Source: Anaeromicrobium sediminis (GTDB lineage Bacteria; Bacillota; Clostridia; Peptostreptococcales; Thermotaleaceae). Taken from it: a stretch of 64,000 bases of DNA. The notes beneath the pieces are model-generated. The model had not been told where the DNA came from, made no database searches, and saw only the letters and a program-made list of their open reading frames with translations. Where the stretch lies: the NCBI RefSeq assembly GCF_002270055.1, contig NZ_NIBG01000002.1, forward strand, positions 248,001 to 312,000. Direction: 5' to 3'. The position numbers were made by a program, and so were the translations under genes. Position 1 is the first letter of the stretch, and each line of letters begins with the position of its first letter. Positions 33,380 through 42,584 of this stretch are shown in pieces.

Positions 33380-34186
33380 ATGGATCTATCGGACAACAGA
33401 ATAATAATAGAAAGACTTATTGAAAGATATGATTATAGAGGGGCAATAGAAATTATGGAGATAGAAGGAATTCTAAACCACAAGGCCTTGAAAATATTAT
33501 ATTCATGTAAACATAGATTAAATTTTGATTTTAAATCTGCAATGGAGGAAATAGAGAAAATTAAGCCAAATTCCAGGGATAAAACTATAAAAATGTTAGA
33601 AACCTATATGAAGTTATTACAATATGGAAGTGCAGAAGAAATCTTTTCAGAGTTAATAGAAAATACGAAAATACAACTTTTAAGTAGTAGATATATAGAC
33701 TTTTTGAGTAGGGTATATAGACTGAAAGAAGCCATATTAAAATATATATTTATAGTAAATCATACGGGGAAAGAAAAATTTTCTTTCATGGATGAAGGAG
33801 TGCAAAAAAAAGCAATACTAAAAATTTTAAAAAAAAGATATAAAATATATAATCCAAATTTAAGTTTAGGTGTAACTCAATATATAAATAAGCATTTATA
33901 TTCAGATAAAAGATATGTGAGAGTTTTAAGTATTTTAAATTCAACTAAGATGAATAATATTATAGAGCTGAGACATAATAGTATATCTGGGCATGGCTTT
34001 TTGGGAGTAAGCAGACAAATACTAAATGATATATATGGAGACCCCTTTGAAATTGTAGATGACTTCATATATATATTAGACTCACTAAATGTAAAAATAT
34101 ATAAAAACCAATTTGATAGGGTAAACCGATACTTAATAGATGAAATAGAAAGAGACATGTATTATAATTGTTTAAAGGCTAAATAA
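33380..34186 (+). CDS. Orphan HEPN protein resembling the 6H-HEPN part of Csm6
   Basis: 268 residues, all helix-prone. Residues 1-100 (RLIERYDYRGAIEIMEIEG ... RLNFDFKSAMEEIEK) resemble the 6-helix linker domain, and residues 100-268 the HEPN domain, of the type III CRISPR RNase Csm6. The HEPN catalytic motif is intact: R198-HNSISG-H205 (R-X6-H) followed by GFLGVS, as in Csm6. No CARF sensor precedes it: GGGGGG lies just before the ATG and only 30 bp separate it from the RluA gene. No cas genes or CRISPR array are in the window. Likely an RNA-cleaving protein; activation and role unknown. Confidence 0.68.
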   Translation: MDLSDNRIIIERLIERYDYRGAIEIMEIEGILNHKALKILYSCKHRLNFDFKSAMEEIEKIKPNSRDKTIKMLETYMKLLQYGSAEEIFSELIENTKIQLLSSRYIDFLSRVYRLKEAILKYIFIVNHTGKEKFSFMDEGVQKKAILKILKKRYKIYNPNLSLGVTQYINKHLYSDKRYVRVLSILNSTKMNNIIELRHNSISGHGFLGVSRQILNDIYGDPFEIVDDFIYILDSLNVKIYKNQFDRVNRYLIDEIERDMYYNCLKAK

Positions 34187-34231
34187 GTGCTAAAATAAAT
34201 ATGGAAATGATTTTCAGAGGAGATGGGGAGA

Positions 34232-34753
34232 TTGAGAAAAGAAATATATGAATGGCTAAAGACCATAGTTATAGCAGTTGTTATAGCCATGGTGATAACA
34301 GCCTTTGTAAGACCTACTTTGGTAAAAGGATACTCCATGTACCCTACTTTGAGTCCATATAATTATTTGATAATAAATAAAGTTCCATATATGATTCATG
34401 ATCCTGAAAAGGGCGACATTGTAGTTTTTAAGTCCCACCTAAAAACGGACACGGGTGGAGAAAAGGATTTAATTAAAAGAGTCATAGCTGTAGAAGGTGA
34501 TCAGATAACTATTACAGATGGGAAAGTAAGTGTGAATGGAGAAATGCTAGATGAGAAATATATAAATGGTGAATATACATCTGGTGAAATTGATGCTGTC
34601 ATTCCTGAAGATACTTTATTTGTAATGGGGGACAATAGGGAAAATAGTTTAGATAGTAGAGATGAACGAGTAGGTTTTGTCCCAACAGATACGGTAAGAG
34701 GAAAGGTCTTAGTTAGGCTATATCCTTTTAATAAAATTGGAAAAGTGAAGTAG
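34232..34753 (+). CDS. lepB: Signal peptidase I
   Basis: Cleaves Sec signal peptides at the membrane. About 173 residues from the TTG at 34232; the ATG at 34223 directly abuts GAGGAG, too close for use. One N-terminal membrane segment (TIVIAVVIAMVITAFV), then the catalytic serine in KGYSMYPTLSP, the general-base lysine in DLIKRVIAVEGD, and the VMGDNRENSLDSRD box. Short Gram-positive form. Followed by a terminator; probably the last gene of the RluA-HEPN-lepB unit. Confidence 0.92.
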   Translation: MRKEIYEWLKTIVIAVVIAMVITAFVRPTLVKGYSMYPTLSPYNYLIINKVPYMIHDPEKGDIVVFKSHLKTDTGGEKDLIKRVIAVEGDQITITDGKVSVNGEMLDEKYINGEYTSGEIDAVIPEDTLFVMGDNRENSLDSRDERVGFVPTDTVRGKVLVRLYPFNKIGKVK

Positions 34754-34760
34754 TATAAGT

Positions 34761-34796
34761 GATGTGACATGGTATAATCCACAGTCACATCTTTTT
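34761..34796 (+). terminator. Intrinsic terminator
   Basis: 8-bp stem GATGTGAC/GTCACATC (34761-34768 with 34784-34791), T run to 34796. Confidence 0.8.
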
Positions 34797-34929
34797 ACTA
34801 TATAGATAATGAGAATTTAATCTTATGTTAGGAAAAAAATTATAATTAGAATTATGTCTAAATTATAATTTTATGTCATGTTATATTGGGTATAATACAT
34901 ATAATTGAGTAAAAAGCGGGGGTAGATTA

Positions 34930-36591
34930 ATGAGTAAGAATAAAAAGATTAATGTTGAATATGAAGGTAAAGTAATAGAAGTAAATGAGGGAACTAAAAT
35001 TTTAGATATTATGGAAGACTTAAAACCAAAGAAAGAATCTGTCATAGTGGCAGCTAAAATTGAAAATGAACTTAGGGAGTTAAACTATAGATTAAAAGAA
35101 TCTTGTGAGTTAAAATTCTTAGACTTAACGGATTCTGATGGTTACAGAATATATAGAAGAAGTTTATCATTTGTATTTATAAGAGCTGCCAAAGAAATTT
35201 TATCGGGAGCAAGAATTAGTGTAGAACATTCCCTTAGTAAGGGGTTATATTGTGAGATTCACTATAAAAGGCCTATTAGTGAGGATGATGTTACAAGAAT
35301 AGAAGAAAGAATGAAAGAAATAGTAGATGAAGGTGTGGATATTAAAAAAGATCGAGTACCTCTTAATAAAGCTAAAGATATATTTAAAAATCTTGGAATG
35401 GAGTCAAAAACTAAACTATTTGAGTTCCAAGATAGAACTGAGTTAAATATTTATACATGTGGTTGGCTGCAAGATTATTTTTATGGATATATGGTACCGA
35501 ATACTTCTTATTTGAAAAATTTCCAATTAAGATTTTATGAACCAGGGGTCATAATAAGATATCCACAAAAGGAAAATCCAAATGAAATTCCTGAATTCAC
35601 TGAACAAAAGAAGCTTTCAAGTATATTTAGAGAGTCGGAAAAATGGGGAGAAATATTAGAAGTCGCCTATATAGCAAATTTAAATACACATATAAAAGAC
35701 AATACTTATCCTGAACTAATAAGGGTGGCAGAAGGATTACATGAAAAGAAAACTGTTGAAATAGCAGACATGATAAAGGAACAAAATAAGAGAATAGTCC
35801 TTATAGCAGGGCCTTCCTCCTCAGGCAAAACTACTTTTTCTAAGAGGTTATCTATTCAGCTTAAAGTAAATGGCTTGAGACCTATAGAATTGTCTGTAGA
35901 CGACTATTTTGTCAATAGGGAGGATACACCACTAGATGAAAATGGAGAGTACGATTTTGAGGCTGTAGAGGCCGTAGATTTGAAATTGTTTAATGAACAC
36001 TTAAATAAGCTTGTAAAGGGAGAAAAGGTAGAAATACCTACATTTAATTTTAAAACGGGAAAAAGGGAATATAGAGGAAAGTTCATGCAAATAGATGAGG
36101 ACCAAATAATAATAATAGAAGGTATTCATGGTCTTAACAATAAATTAACAGAGGCCATTTCAGATGATAAGAAATTTAAAATCTATATTAGTGCCCTTAC
36201 TCAATTAAACATTGATGGACATAACAGAATTCCTACAACAGATACAAGACTTATTAGAAGAATAGTTAGGGACTCTAAATACAGGGGACACTCTGCTAAA
36301 ACTACTTTAGGTCTTTGGAAATCTGTAAGAAGGGGAGAAAAGAGAAACATATTCCCATATCAAGAAGAAGCTGATGTAATGTTTAACTCAGCATTATTTT
36401 ATGAGTTGGCAGTACTTAAAAAATATGCAGAACCACTACTTAAAGAAATAACTAAGGATGATAAAGAATTCTTAGAAGCTAAAAGACTTCTTAAATTCCT
36501 GCATTATTTCTTATCAATAGAGAGAGACGAAGTGATTCCTCAAACTTCAATTCTTAAAGAGTTCGTAGGAGGAAGTTGCTTTAGAGACTAA
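34930..36591 (+). CDS. TGS-domain nucleoside (uridine-like) kinase
   Basis: 553 residues with three parts. N-terminal TGS-like domain (about 1-65, VIEVNEGTKILDIMEDL); a region resembling the threonyl-tRNA-synthetase second additional domain (about 70-190, SVEHSLSKGLYCEI); then a phosphoribulokinase/uridine kinase domain from about residue 290 with P-loop GPSSSGKTTFSKRL, LSVDDYFVNREDTP and IIIEGIHGLN. This fusion is widespread in Clostridia and annotated as nucleoside kinase; its substrate is not established. Monocistronic with endonuclease IV 32 bp downstream. Confidence 0.87.
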   Translation: MSKNKKINVEYEGKVIEVNEGTKILDIMEDLKPKKESVIVAAKIENELRELNYRLKESCELKFLDLTDSDGYRIYRRSLSFVFIRAAKEILSGARISVEHSLSKGLYCEIHYKRPISEDDVTRIEERMKEIVDEGVDIKKDRVPLNKAKDIFKNLGMESKTKLFEFQDRTELNIYTCGWLQDYFYGYMVPNTSYLKNFQLRFYEPGVIIRYPQKENPNEIPEFTEQKKLSSIFRESEKWGEILEVAYIANLNTHIKDNTYPELIRVAEGLHEKKTVEIADMIKEQNKRIVLIAGPSSSGKTTFSKRLSIQLKVNGLRPIELSVDDYFVNREDTPLDENGEYDFEAVEAVDLKLFNEHLNKLVKGEKVEIPTFNFKTGKREYRGKFMQIDEDQIIIIEGIHGLNNKLTEAISDDKKFKIYISALTQLNIDGHNRIPTTDTRLIRRIVRDSKYRGHSAKTTLGLWKSVRRGEKRNIFPYQEEADVMFNSALFYELAVLKKYAEPLLKEITKDDKEFLEAKRLLKFLHYFLSIERDEVIPQTSILKEFVGGSCFRD

Positions 36592-36623
36592 GTTATATAT
36601 AACAAAAGAAAAGGAGCTAAGAT

Positions 36624-37451
36624 ATGTATATAGGATGTCATTTATCCACTTCTAAGGGGTTTAAAAACATGGGGAAGGTAGCTTTAGAAATAGGAGCTAA
36701 TACTTTTCAATTTTTCACTAGAAATCCTAGGGGTGGTAAAGCTAGAAAATTAGATTTAAAGGATATAGAAGGATTAAAAAAGATAATGGAGGAAAACAAC
36801 TTTGGGCCTCTATTAGCCCATGCTCCATACACTTTAAACATGTGTTCACAAAAGGAAGAAACTAGAGAATTTGCAAAGATGATCTTTGCAGATGATTTAG
36901 AAAGATTAGAACAATTACCATGCAGTCTATATAATTTCCATCCTGGTAGCCACACAGGTCAGGGTGCAGATAAGGGTATAGAGTTAATATTAGAAATATT
37001 AAATGATGTGGTAAAAGAAGAACATACTACTACTATTTTATTAGAAGTTATGGCTGGCAAAGGAAGTGAAGTGGGAAGAACTTTTGAAGAATTAAAAAGG
37101 ATTATAGATGGAACCAAGTATCCTGAAAAGTTTGGTGTGTGCCTAGACACATGCCACATATACTCATCTGGTTATGATATAGTAAACGACTTAGACGGGG
37201 TACTAGAGGAATTTGATGAAATATTAGGATTAGATAGACTAAAGGCCATACATTTAAATGATAGTAAAATGCCTTTTAATAGTAACAAGGATAGGCATGA
37301 ATGTATAGGAGAAGGAACTATTGGATTGGATGCAATTATTAATATTATTAATCATCCTAAATTAAAAGATATTCCATTGCTACTTGAAACACCAAATGAA
37401 ATAGAAGGATATGCCAGAGAAATAAAATTATTAAAGGACTTAAAAAAATAA
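36624..37451 (+). CDS. nfo: Deoxyribonuclease IV (AP endonuclease)
   Basis: Base-excision repair enzyme that cuts at abasic sites. 275 residues. Zinc-ligand motifs of the family: [41 protein letters not shown]-like [47 protein letters not shown] and [17 protein letters not shown] precedes the ATG. Probably co-transcribed with the kinase upstream. A terminator shared with the convergent RusA gene follows. Confidence 0.95.
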   Translation: MYIGCHLSTSKGFKNMGKVALEIGANTFQFFTRNPRGGKARKLDLKDIEGLKKIMEENNFGPLLAHAPYTLNMCSQKEETREFAKMIFADDLERLEQLPCSLYNFHPGSHTGQGADKGIELILEILNDVVKEEHTTTILLEVMAGKGSEVGRTFEELKRIIDGTKYPEKFGVCLDTCHIYSSGYDIVNDLDGVLEEFDEILGLDRLKAIHLNDSKMPFNSNKDRHECIGEGTIGLDAIINIINHPKLKDIPLLLETPNEIEGYAREIKLLKDLKK

Positions 37452-37476
37452 TAGTTAGTATTAATAAAATAGTATA

Positions 37477-37510
37477 AAAGGGTAGATGATTTTTTATCTA
37501 CCTTTTTATT
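37477..37510. terminator. Bidirectional terminator
   Basis: 11-pair stem (37477-37487 with 37496-37506) with one G-T pair, long T run on the plus strand; lies between the convergent nfo and RusA-like genes. Confidence 0.8.
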
Positions 37511-37910
37511 TTTTTTTGATTTCATAGGAAATAGCATATTTATCTTTCTCGTATAATTCTATTTCTATTCGTGGATTCTCCTTATCTATATGGTCAAATA
37601 TTAAAACGGGTTTTAGTTGTTTATCATTTAATATTATTCCACTTTTCTCTATACCATCACAAATACTTTTAGGGTAATTGTGTATATCTCCCATCCTTTT
37701 GTCTGAAAAATATAAGTTTAGGATAGTTATTATATTTCCCTCTAGAGTAGGCCCTGAGTACTGTTGGTTTATGTGGCCTGCAATTGTATTTTCATAGGCA
37801 ACATATTTACTATGCTTACCTGATTTAGGCATCCAAAAATGACCATGAACGTTTTTTAGTTTAAAGTTAGACTTGCTAATGGGTTTTCCTGGAACAACTA
37901 TTTTAATCAT
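37506..37910 (-). CDS. RusA-family Holliday junction resolvase
   Basis: 134 residues. Core matches RusA: VPGKPISKSNFK near the start, and the acidic active-site region GDIHNYPKSICDGIEKSGIILNDKQLKPV (conserved D-x-x-N and the later D). GGAGGTGAG precedes the ATG at 37910. RusA proteins are usually phage-borne; here no phage genes flank it, so it is either a domesticated chromosomal copy, as found in many Clostridia, or a prophage remnant. Confidence 0.8.
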   Translation of the reverse strand: MIKIVVPGKPISKSNFKLKNVHGHFWMPKSGKHSKYVAYENTIAGHINQQYSGPTLEGNIITILNLYFSDKRMGDIHNYPKSICDGIEKSGIILNDKQLKPVLIFDHIDKENPRIEIELYEKDKYAISYEIKKK

Positions 37911-38053
37911 TTTCTCACCTCCAAACCTATTCTAGCATATATTAATTTAATAGATGACAAAAATTAAAAAGTTAAAAGAAAATTTTATGTAGAAAAAGAC
38001 AAGAGACTTGAATAATATGGATTAAAAGTCTTTATACTACAAGGGGGATTTTT

Positions 38054-40402
38054 ATGGGATACAAAGAATTGAGTTATAACAAATTGAAAAAAACATATAA
38101 CCCCGAACATTTTCAATATAGTAAAATAGGTAACTTAGACATTGATTTAGACATTATAGGCCAAGAAAGAGTAGTAAGAGCAATGGAATTTGGCCTTAAG
38201 GTAAGAAATCCTAAATATAATATATTTGTAATGGGAAATGTAGGAACAGGTAGAAAAACATATGTGGAGAAAATTGTTAAAAGTTATGCGAAAACAGAGA
38301 ACGTAGCCGATGATTGGTGTTATGTATATAATTTTGAAGATCCTTTTTCACCTATGTCTATAAGTATGCCGCCTGGAATGGGAAATATGTTTAAAGATGA
38401 TATGAGAGAATTATTAGATGATATTATAGAAAAAATAAATAGGGCCTTTAGTAAGGGGGAATATGAAAAGGAAAAGACTGAAATAATAAAAGTTTACCAA
38501 AATAAAGGTGACACTTTAATGGCATATTTAAAAGATTACTGTTTAGAAAATGGATTTTTATTAAGAAACAGTGTTAAGGGATTTACCTTAAGACCCTTAG
38601 TAGATGGAAAGCCTATAGATGATGATGAATATGAAAAGCTGGAGACTGAAGTAAAGAGAGAAATAGAGAGAAAGGCTGTAGAGGTTGAGTTAGAGGCGAT
38701 TGAATGTGTAAAGAAGATCAAAGTATTAGAGAATGAAGCTAAAGACAAAATAATGGAATTAGATAATAAAATAGTTAAAGGTATAGTCTCTCCTCTTATT
38801 AGCCATATGAAAGATAAATATAGTGAATATAATAGGATAGGAAAATATCTTGGATTAGTACAGATGGATATTTTAAAAAATATCTATGAGCTTGATGGTG
38901 GGGAACAAGATGAAGAAATAGCTGCTCAGATTAGTATATTAAAAAAATACGAAGTAAATGTATTTGTAGATAATAGTAAAGAAATAGGAGCACCAGTAGT
39001 ATTAGTAGATAATCCTAATTATAGTAATTTAGTAGGTAAAATTGAATATGAAAATGAACAGGGCACCTTAAAAACGGACTTTACTATGATAACACCTGGA
39101 GCTATTCATAAAGCTAATGGAGGTTATTTAATACTACAGGCAAATGATCTTCTTAGCAATGTTCAATCTTGGAATACTATAAAAAGAGTTTTAAAGACTA
39201 AAAAGCTTACTCTTGAAAGTTTAAAAAATCAACTAGGTCTTTTCGATATAGTGTCTTTAAAACCAGAAGATATACAAATGGATTTGAAAATAATAATAAT
39301 AGGTAGTCCTCATATATATTATTTACTCTATAATTATGATGATGAATTTGAAAAGTATTTTAAGATAAAGGTAGACTTTGATTTGAATATGGATGCTAAT
39401 TTAGGAAATCAAATGAGAATGGCAAAATTCGTATATGATTATTGTAATAAAACGAGCCTTAAAGAAATTAATCACAGGGGCGTGGCAAAGATACTAGAAT
39501 ATAGTCATAAAATCACTGGGAACCAAAGAAAGTTGACTACAGAGTTTGATAAACTTATAGAATTAATAATTGAAGCTAATACTTGGGCAGAATACGAAGG
39601 TGACGAATATATTAGTTCTAAACACGTAAAAAGGGCATTTGAAGAAAAATCTTATAGAAATGGAAAAATAGAGGAAAGAGCTAGTGAAATGTATACTCTA
39701 GGAAGAATATTAATAGATACGAAGGGTAAAAAGATAGGTAAAATAAATGGGTTATCAGTTATTGATCTAGGAGACCATTCCTTTGGAAAGCCATCGGTAA
39801 TAACAGTAACTACTTATTCTGGCAGCTACGGAGTTATAAACATAGAGCGAGAAGCGGATATGAGTGGAAACATACACAATAAAGGAATTATGATTCTAGA
39901 AGGATATTTAAATGAAAAATTTGGAAAATATGACCCGTTAGAGGTCACTGCAAAAGTATGCTTTGAACAAAATTATGGAGGTATAGATGGAGATAGTGCA
40001 TCGAGTACTGAATTATATGCCATATTGTCTAGCTTAGGCAGAATTCCATTAAAACAACATATTGCTGTGACAGGTTCTATAAACCAAAAGGGGGAGATAC
40101 AACCTGTTGGAGGAGTAACGCAGAAGATTGAAGGGTTCTTTAGTTTGTGTAAGGAACATGGCTTAACAGGGGAACATGGAGTTATAATTCCAGAACAAAA
40201 TATAATAGATCTCGTATTAGATGATGAAGTGATAAAAGCAACAAAAAATGGGTTATTTCATATATATCCAATAAAAACCATAGAAGAAGGTATGGAAATA
40301 TTATCAGATATGAGCTTTCAACAAGTTGTTAAAGAAGTGAAAAGTAATCTGACAAATTATAAGAGAAAGAAAAAAAATAATAATAGAGTTGGAAACAGAT
40401 AA
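38054..40402 (+). CDS. Lon-family ATP-dependent protease (AAA_32 type)
   Basis: 782 residues, the size of the Lon-related group with an AAA_32 ATPase domain rather than classical LonA. Walker A-like GNVGTGRKT near residue 60; a long coiled helical insert (about 120-260); Walker B region within ILIIIGS-type strand around residue 415. The C-terminal Lon protease domain has the Ser-Lys dyad: S648 in GGIDGDSASS and K691 in GGVTQK, 43 residues apart, the spacing seen in E. coli Lon. No N-terminal LAN domain. Cytoplasmic; a quality-control or sporulation role is possible. GGGGG SD upstream. Confidence 0.88.
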   Translation: MGYKELSYNKLKKTYNPEHFQYSKIGNLDIDLDIIGQERVVRAMEFGLKVRNPKYNIFVMGNVGTGRKTYVEKIVKSYAKTENVADDWCYVYNFEDPFSPMSISMPPGMGNMFKDDMRELLDDIIEKINRAFSKGEYEKEKTEIIKVYQNKGDTLMAYLKDYCLENGFLLRNSVKGFTLRPLVDGKPIDDDEYEKLETEVKREIERKAVEVELEAIECVKKIKVLENEAKDKIMELDNKIVKGIVSPLISHMKDKYSEYNRIGKYLGLVQMDILKNIYELDGGEQDEEIAAQISILKKYEVNVFVDNSKEIGAPVVLVDNPNYSNLVGKIEYENEQGTLKTDFTMITPGAIHKANGGYLILQANDLLSNVQSWNTIKRVLKTKKLTLESLKNQLGLFDIVSLKPEDIQMDLKIIIIGSPHIYYLLYNYDDEFEKYFKIKVDFDLNMDANLGNQMRMAKFVYDYCNKTSLKEINHRGVAKILEYSHKITGNQRKLTTEFDKLIELIIEANTWAEYEGDEYISSKHVKRAFEEKSYRNGKIEERASEMYTLGRILIDTKGKKIGKINGLSVIDLGDHSFGKPSVITVTTYSGSYGVINIEREADMSGNIHNKGIMILEGYLNEKFGKYDPLEVTAKVCFEQNYGGIDGDSASSTELYAILSSLGRIPLKQHIAVTGSINQKGEIQPVGGVTQKIEGFFSLCKEHGLTGEHGVIIPEQNIIDLVLDDEVIKATKNGLFHIYPIKTIEEGMEILSDMSFQQVVKEVKSNLTNYKRKKKNNNRVGNR

Positions 40403-40410
40403 GATTATAT

Positions 40411-40437
40411 GGGACGGTTATTTAAGATAACCGTCCC
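40411..40437. repeat. GGGACGGTTAT hairpin
   Basis: Perfect 11-bp stem GGGACGGTTAT/ATAACCGTCCC around TTAAG, without a T run. The half-site GGGACGGTTATT recurs at 24360-24371. Hairpins of this kind in Clostridia resemble REP-type sequences; here it is probably the end of the Lon-family transcript. Confidence 0.55.
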
Positions 40438-40598
40438 TAAAATTATAGGTTTTTCTTTACTACAAGCACATTAGAACGCTATATTTATATGGTTTTAACA
40501 TAATTATATGAAATAATGTTTATATTATTTAAGTAGAGGGAATTTTACATTATATGAAAAGTAAAAAATAGATTATATACTAGGGGGTTAAAAAAATA

Positions 40599-41789
40599 AT
40601 GAACAATGTACATGAATTAACTTTCTTAAAAGAAAAGATTGAAGGGCTAAAGGCAGATGGAGTTTACAGAAAGTTACCCATATTAGAAGGTGCCAATGAA
40701 TCAGAAGTAATATTAAATGGAAAAAAGGTTATAAACCTATCTTCTAATAATTACTTAGGCTTTGCAAATCACCCAAGATTAAAAAGAGCTGCCATAGAAG
40801 CTGTAGAGAAATATGGAGTAGGAGCAGGAGCAGTAAGAACTATAGTTGGGAATATGGATATCCATGAAAAAATGGAGACATTACTTGCTAAGTTTAAAAG
40901 AGAAGAAGCCGTAATGTCATTCCAATCAGGTTTTAATTGTAATGCAGGAACTATCCAAGCTATAGCCGAAAAGGGAGATTTAATCATTTCAGATGAATTG
41001 AATCATGCAAGTATTATAGACGGTGCTAGACTAAGTCGTGCTGATAAGACCATATATAAGCACAATGATATGGATAGTTTAGAGGAAGTACTTAAATTAA
41101 AAAGAGACAAGTATAGAAACTTACTTATTATTACAGATGGTGTATTTAGTATGGATGGAGATATAGCAAATCTTCCAGATATAGCTAACTTAGCAGAAAA
41201 ATATAGTGCCATGACCTATGTGGATGATGCCCATGGTTCTGGAGTATTAGGTGAAAGTGGTAGAGGTACAGTAGATCACTTTAACCTACATGGAAGAATT
41301 GATTTTAGTATAGGAACTCTATCTAAAGCAATAGGAGTAATCGGTGGATATGTGGCAGGTAGCAAAACTATGCAAGATTGGTTAAGTCATAGGGGAAGAC
41401 CACTATTATTTAGTACATCCCTACCTCCAGCGGCAGTAGGGTCTATAATTGAAGCTGTAAAAATCCTTATGGAAACTACAGAATATACGGATCGGTTATG
41501 GGATAATGCTAAATACTTTAAAGAAAAATTAGGGAAGTTAGGTTTTGATACGGGTAATAGTCAAACTCCCATAACTCCAGTTATAATTGGGGATGAAGCT
41601 AAGACTATGGAGTTTTCTAAAAAGCTATTTGAAAAGGGAGTATTCGTATCTGGTATAGTATTCCCAACAGTACCAAAGGGAACTGGAAGAGTTAGATGTA
41701 TGGTAACAGCAGCCCATACTAAAGAACAATTGGATAGGGCAGTAGATGCTTTTGAAAAAGTAGGAAAAGAAATGAATATATTAAAATAA
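40599..41789 (+). CDS. kbl: Glycine C-acetyltransferase
   Basis: PLP enzyme converting 2-amino-3-ketobutyrate plus CoA to glycine and acetyl-CoA in threonine breakdown. 396 residues. Alpha-oxoamine synthase family motifs: [64 protein letters not shown] and the PLP-lysine segment [16 protein letters not shown]. Threonine dehydrogenase is not adjacent, so 8-amino-7-oxononanoate synthase activity is the main alternative; length and start favour Kbl. AGGGGG SD upstream. Confidence 0.88.
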   Translation: MNNVHELTFLKEKIEGLKADGVYRKLPILEGANESEVILNGKKVINLSSNNYLGFANHPRLKRAAIEAVEKYGVGAGAVRTIVGNMDIHEKMETLLAKFKREEAVMSFQSGFNCNAGTIQAIAEKGDLIISDELNHASIIDGARLSRADKTIYKHNDMDSLEEVLKLKRDKYRNLLIITDGVFSMDGDIANLPDIANLAEKYSAMTYVDDAHGSGVLGESGRGTVDHFNLHGRIDFSIGTLSKAIGVIGGYVAGSKTMQDWLSHRGRPLLFSTSLPPAAVGSIIEAVKILMETTEYTDRLWDNAKYFKEKLGKLGFDTGNSQTPITPVIIGDEAKTMEFSKKLFEKGVFVSGIVFPTVPKGTGRVRCMVTAAHTKEQLDRAVDAFEKVGKEMNILK

Positions 41790-41794
41790 GAAGT

Positions 41795-41820
41795 AAATGA
41801 GTAGGGTAACCTACTCATTT
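41795..41820 (+). terminator. Hairpin after kbl
   Basis: Perfect 11-bp stem AAATGAGTAGG/CCTACTCATTT with loop GTAA right after the kbl stop; short T tail. Confidence 0.75.
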
Positions 41821-41847
41821 CAGATTGTAGAGACAGTCTACAATCTG
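41821..41847. repeat. 11-bp perfect hairpin
   Basis: CAGATTGTAGA/TCTACAATCTG around GACAG, directly adjoining the kbl hairpin and the intergenic element that follows. No T run. Confidence 0.6.
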
Positions 41848-41849
41848 AT

Positions 41850-41970
41850 AGACTTTTGACAAATTTCAAGTTCGAGGCGTGCTGAAAGCGAGAGACCGCA
41901 GCGTATATACACATACGTAAGGGTTCTTGGTTGAAGTAACAACGAAGAAATTGGGGTTTGTCAATAGTCT
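41850..41970. repeat. 121-bp intergenic element with terminal inverted repeats
   Basis: Ends AGACTTTTGACAAA and TTTGTCAATAGTCT match as inverted repeats at 13 of 14 positions. The core (GAGGCGTGCTGAAAGCGAG, then GACCGCAGCGTA) is clearly more GC-rich than its surroundings. Looks like a non-autonomous palindromic intergenic element of the kind scattered through clostridial genomes; no ORF. Confidence 0.6.
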
Positions 41971-42001
41971 AAAAGGAGTAGGGAAAATTCCCTACTCCTT
42001 T
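41971..42001 (-). terminator. Terminator of the RND efflux operon
   Basis: 12-bp stem AAAGGAGTAGGG/CCCTACTCCTTT (41972-41983 with 41990-42001); T run on the minus strand. The TetR stop codon lies inside the stem. Confidence 0.8.
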
Positions 42002-42573
42002 ATCATTCCATATAATAACATGTTAAAAAGATATTCTAAATCATTGTCTTCTATATGTCCTTTAGGTTTAATATATTTATTACCCATATGAAATCTAATG
42101 GCCCCAATGAAGGTATTAGTAGCTACACGTGGGCAAATATCTTTGAAGATATTTTCTTTCAAACCATCTTCGAATATTTTAAGGACTAATTCTATATCCT
42201 TATTTTCATATTCCGTTAATGTATCAAACATGGACATACCATTAGAACGCATATCCTTCATAAGAGCAAAAACTACAGAACCATACTTGCTTGTAAGTTC
42301 ATCTGAAACATAAAGGTATTTTTTTAATTTGTCTAAGGGTGTTTTTTCATCATCTATAGCTTTCTTAATATAAGTTTGATAGAGTTCAAATACATATTTA
42401 ATAGACTCCATATAAAGTTGCTCTTTATTTCTAAAGTATTGGTATATGGTGCCTTTTCCTACTTTTGCATGATTTGAAATATCTATTACCTTGGTTTTGT
42501 GAAATCCATCCCGTGAAAAAAGCTCTATGGCTGAATTCATTATTGCATCTCTTTTTAAGTTTAATTTCTTCAT
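41992..42573 (-). CDS. TetR/AcrR family regulator of the efflux operon
   Basis: 193 residues. N-terminal helix-turn-helix: AIELFSRDGFHKTKVIDIS ... VGKGTIYQYFRNKEQLY, textbook TetR. The C-terminal ligand domain is unspecific. Last gene of the MFP-RND-TetR operon (11 bp after the RND gene, GGGAGGG SD). A perfect 16-bp palindrome in the operon leader (46839-46854) is the likely operator, so it should repress its own operon until an effluxed compound binds. Confidence 0.9.
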   Translation of the reverse strand: MKKLNLKRDAIMNSAIELFSRDGFHKTKVIDISNHAKVGKGTIYQYFRNKEQLYMESIKYVFELYQTYIKKAIDDEKTPLDKLKKYLYVSDELTSKYGSVVFALMKDMRSNGMSMFDTLTEYENKDIELVLKIFEDGLKENIFKDICPRVATNTFIGAIRFHMGNKYIKPKGHIEDNDLEYLFNMLLYGMIKE

Positions 42574-42584
42574 ATAACCCTCCC

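Noticed and set aside
41561-41914. 117-codon minus-strand frame opposite the kbl 3' end
   Set aside because: Runs through the kbl coding sequence, its terminator and the intergenic element; no SD and no recognisable domain.
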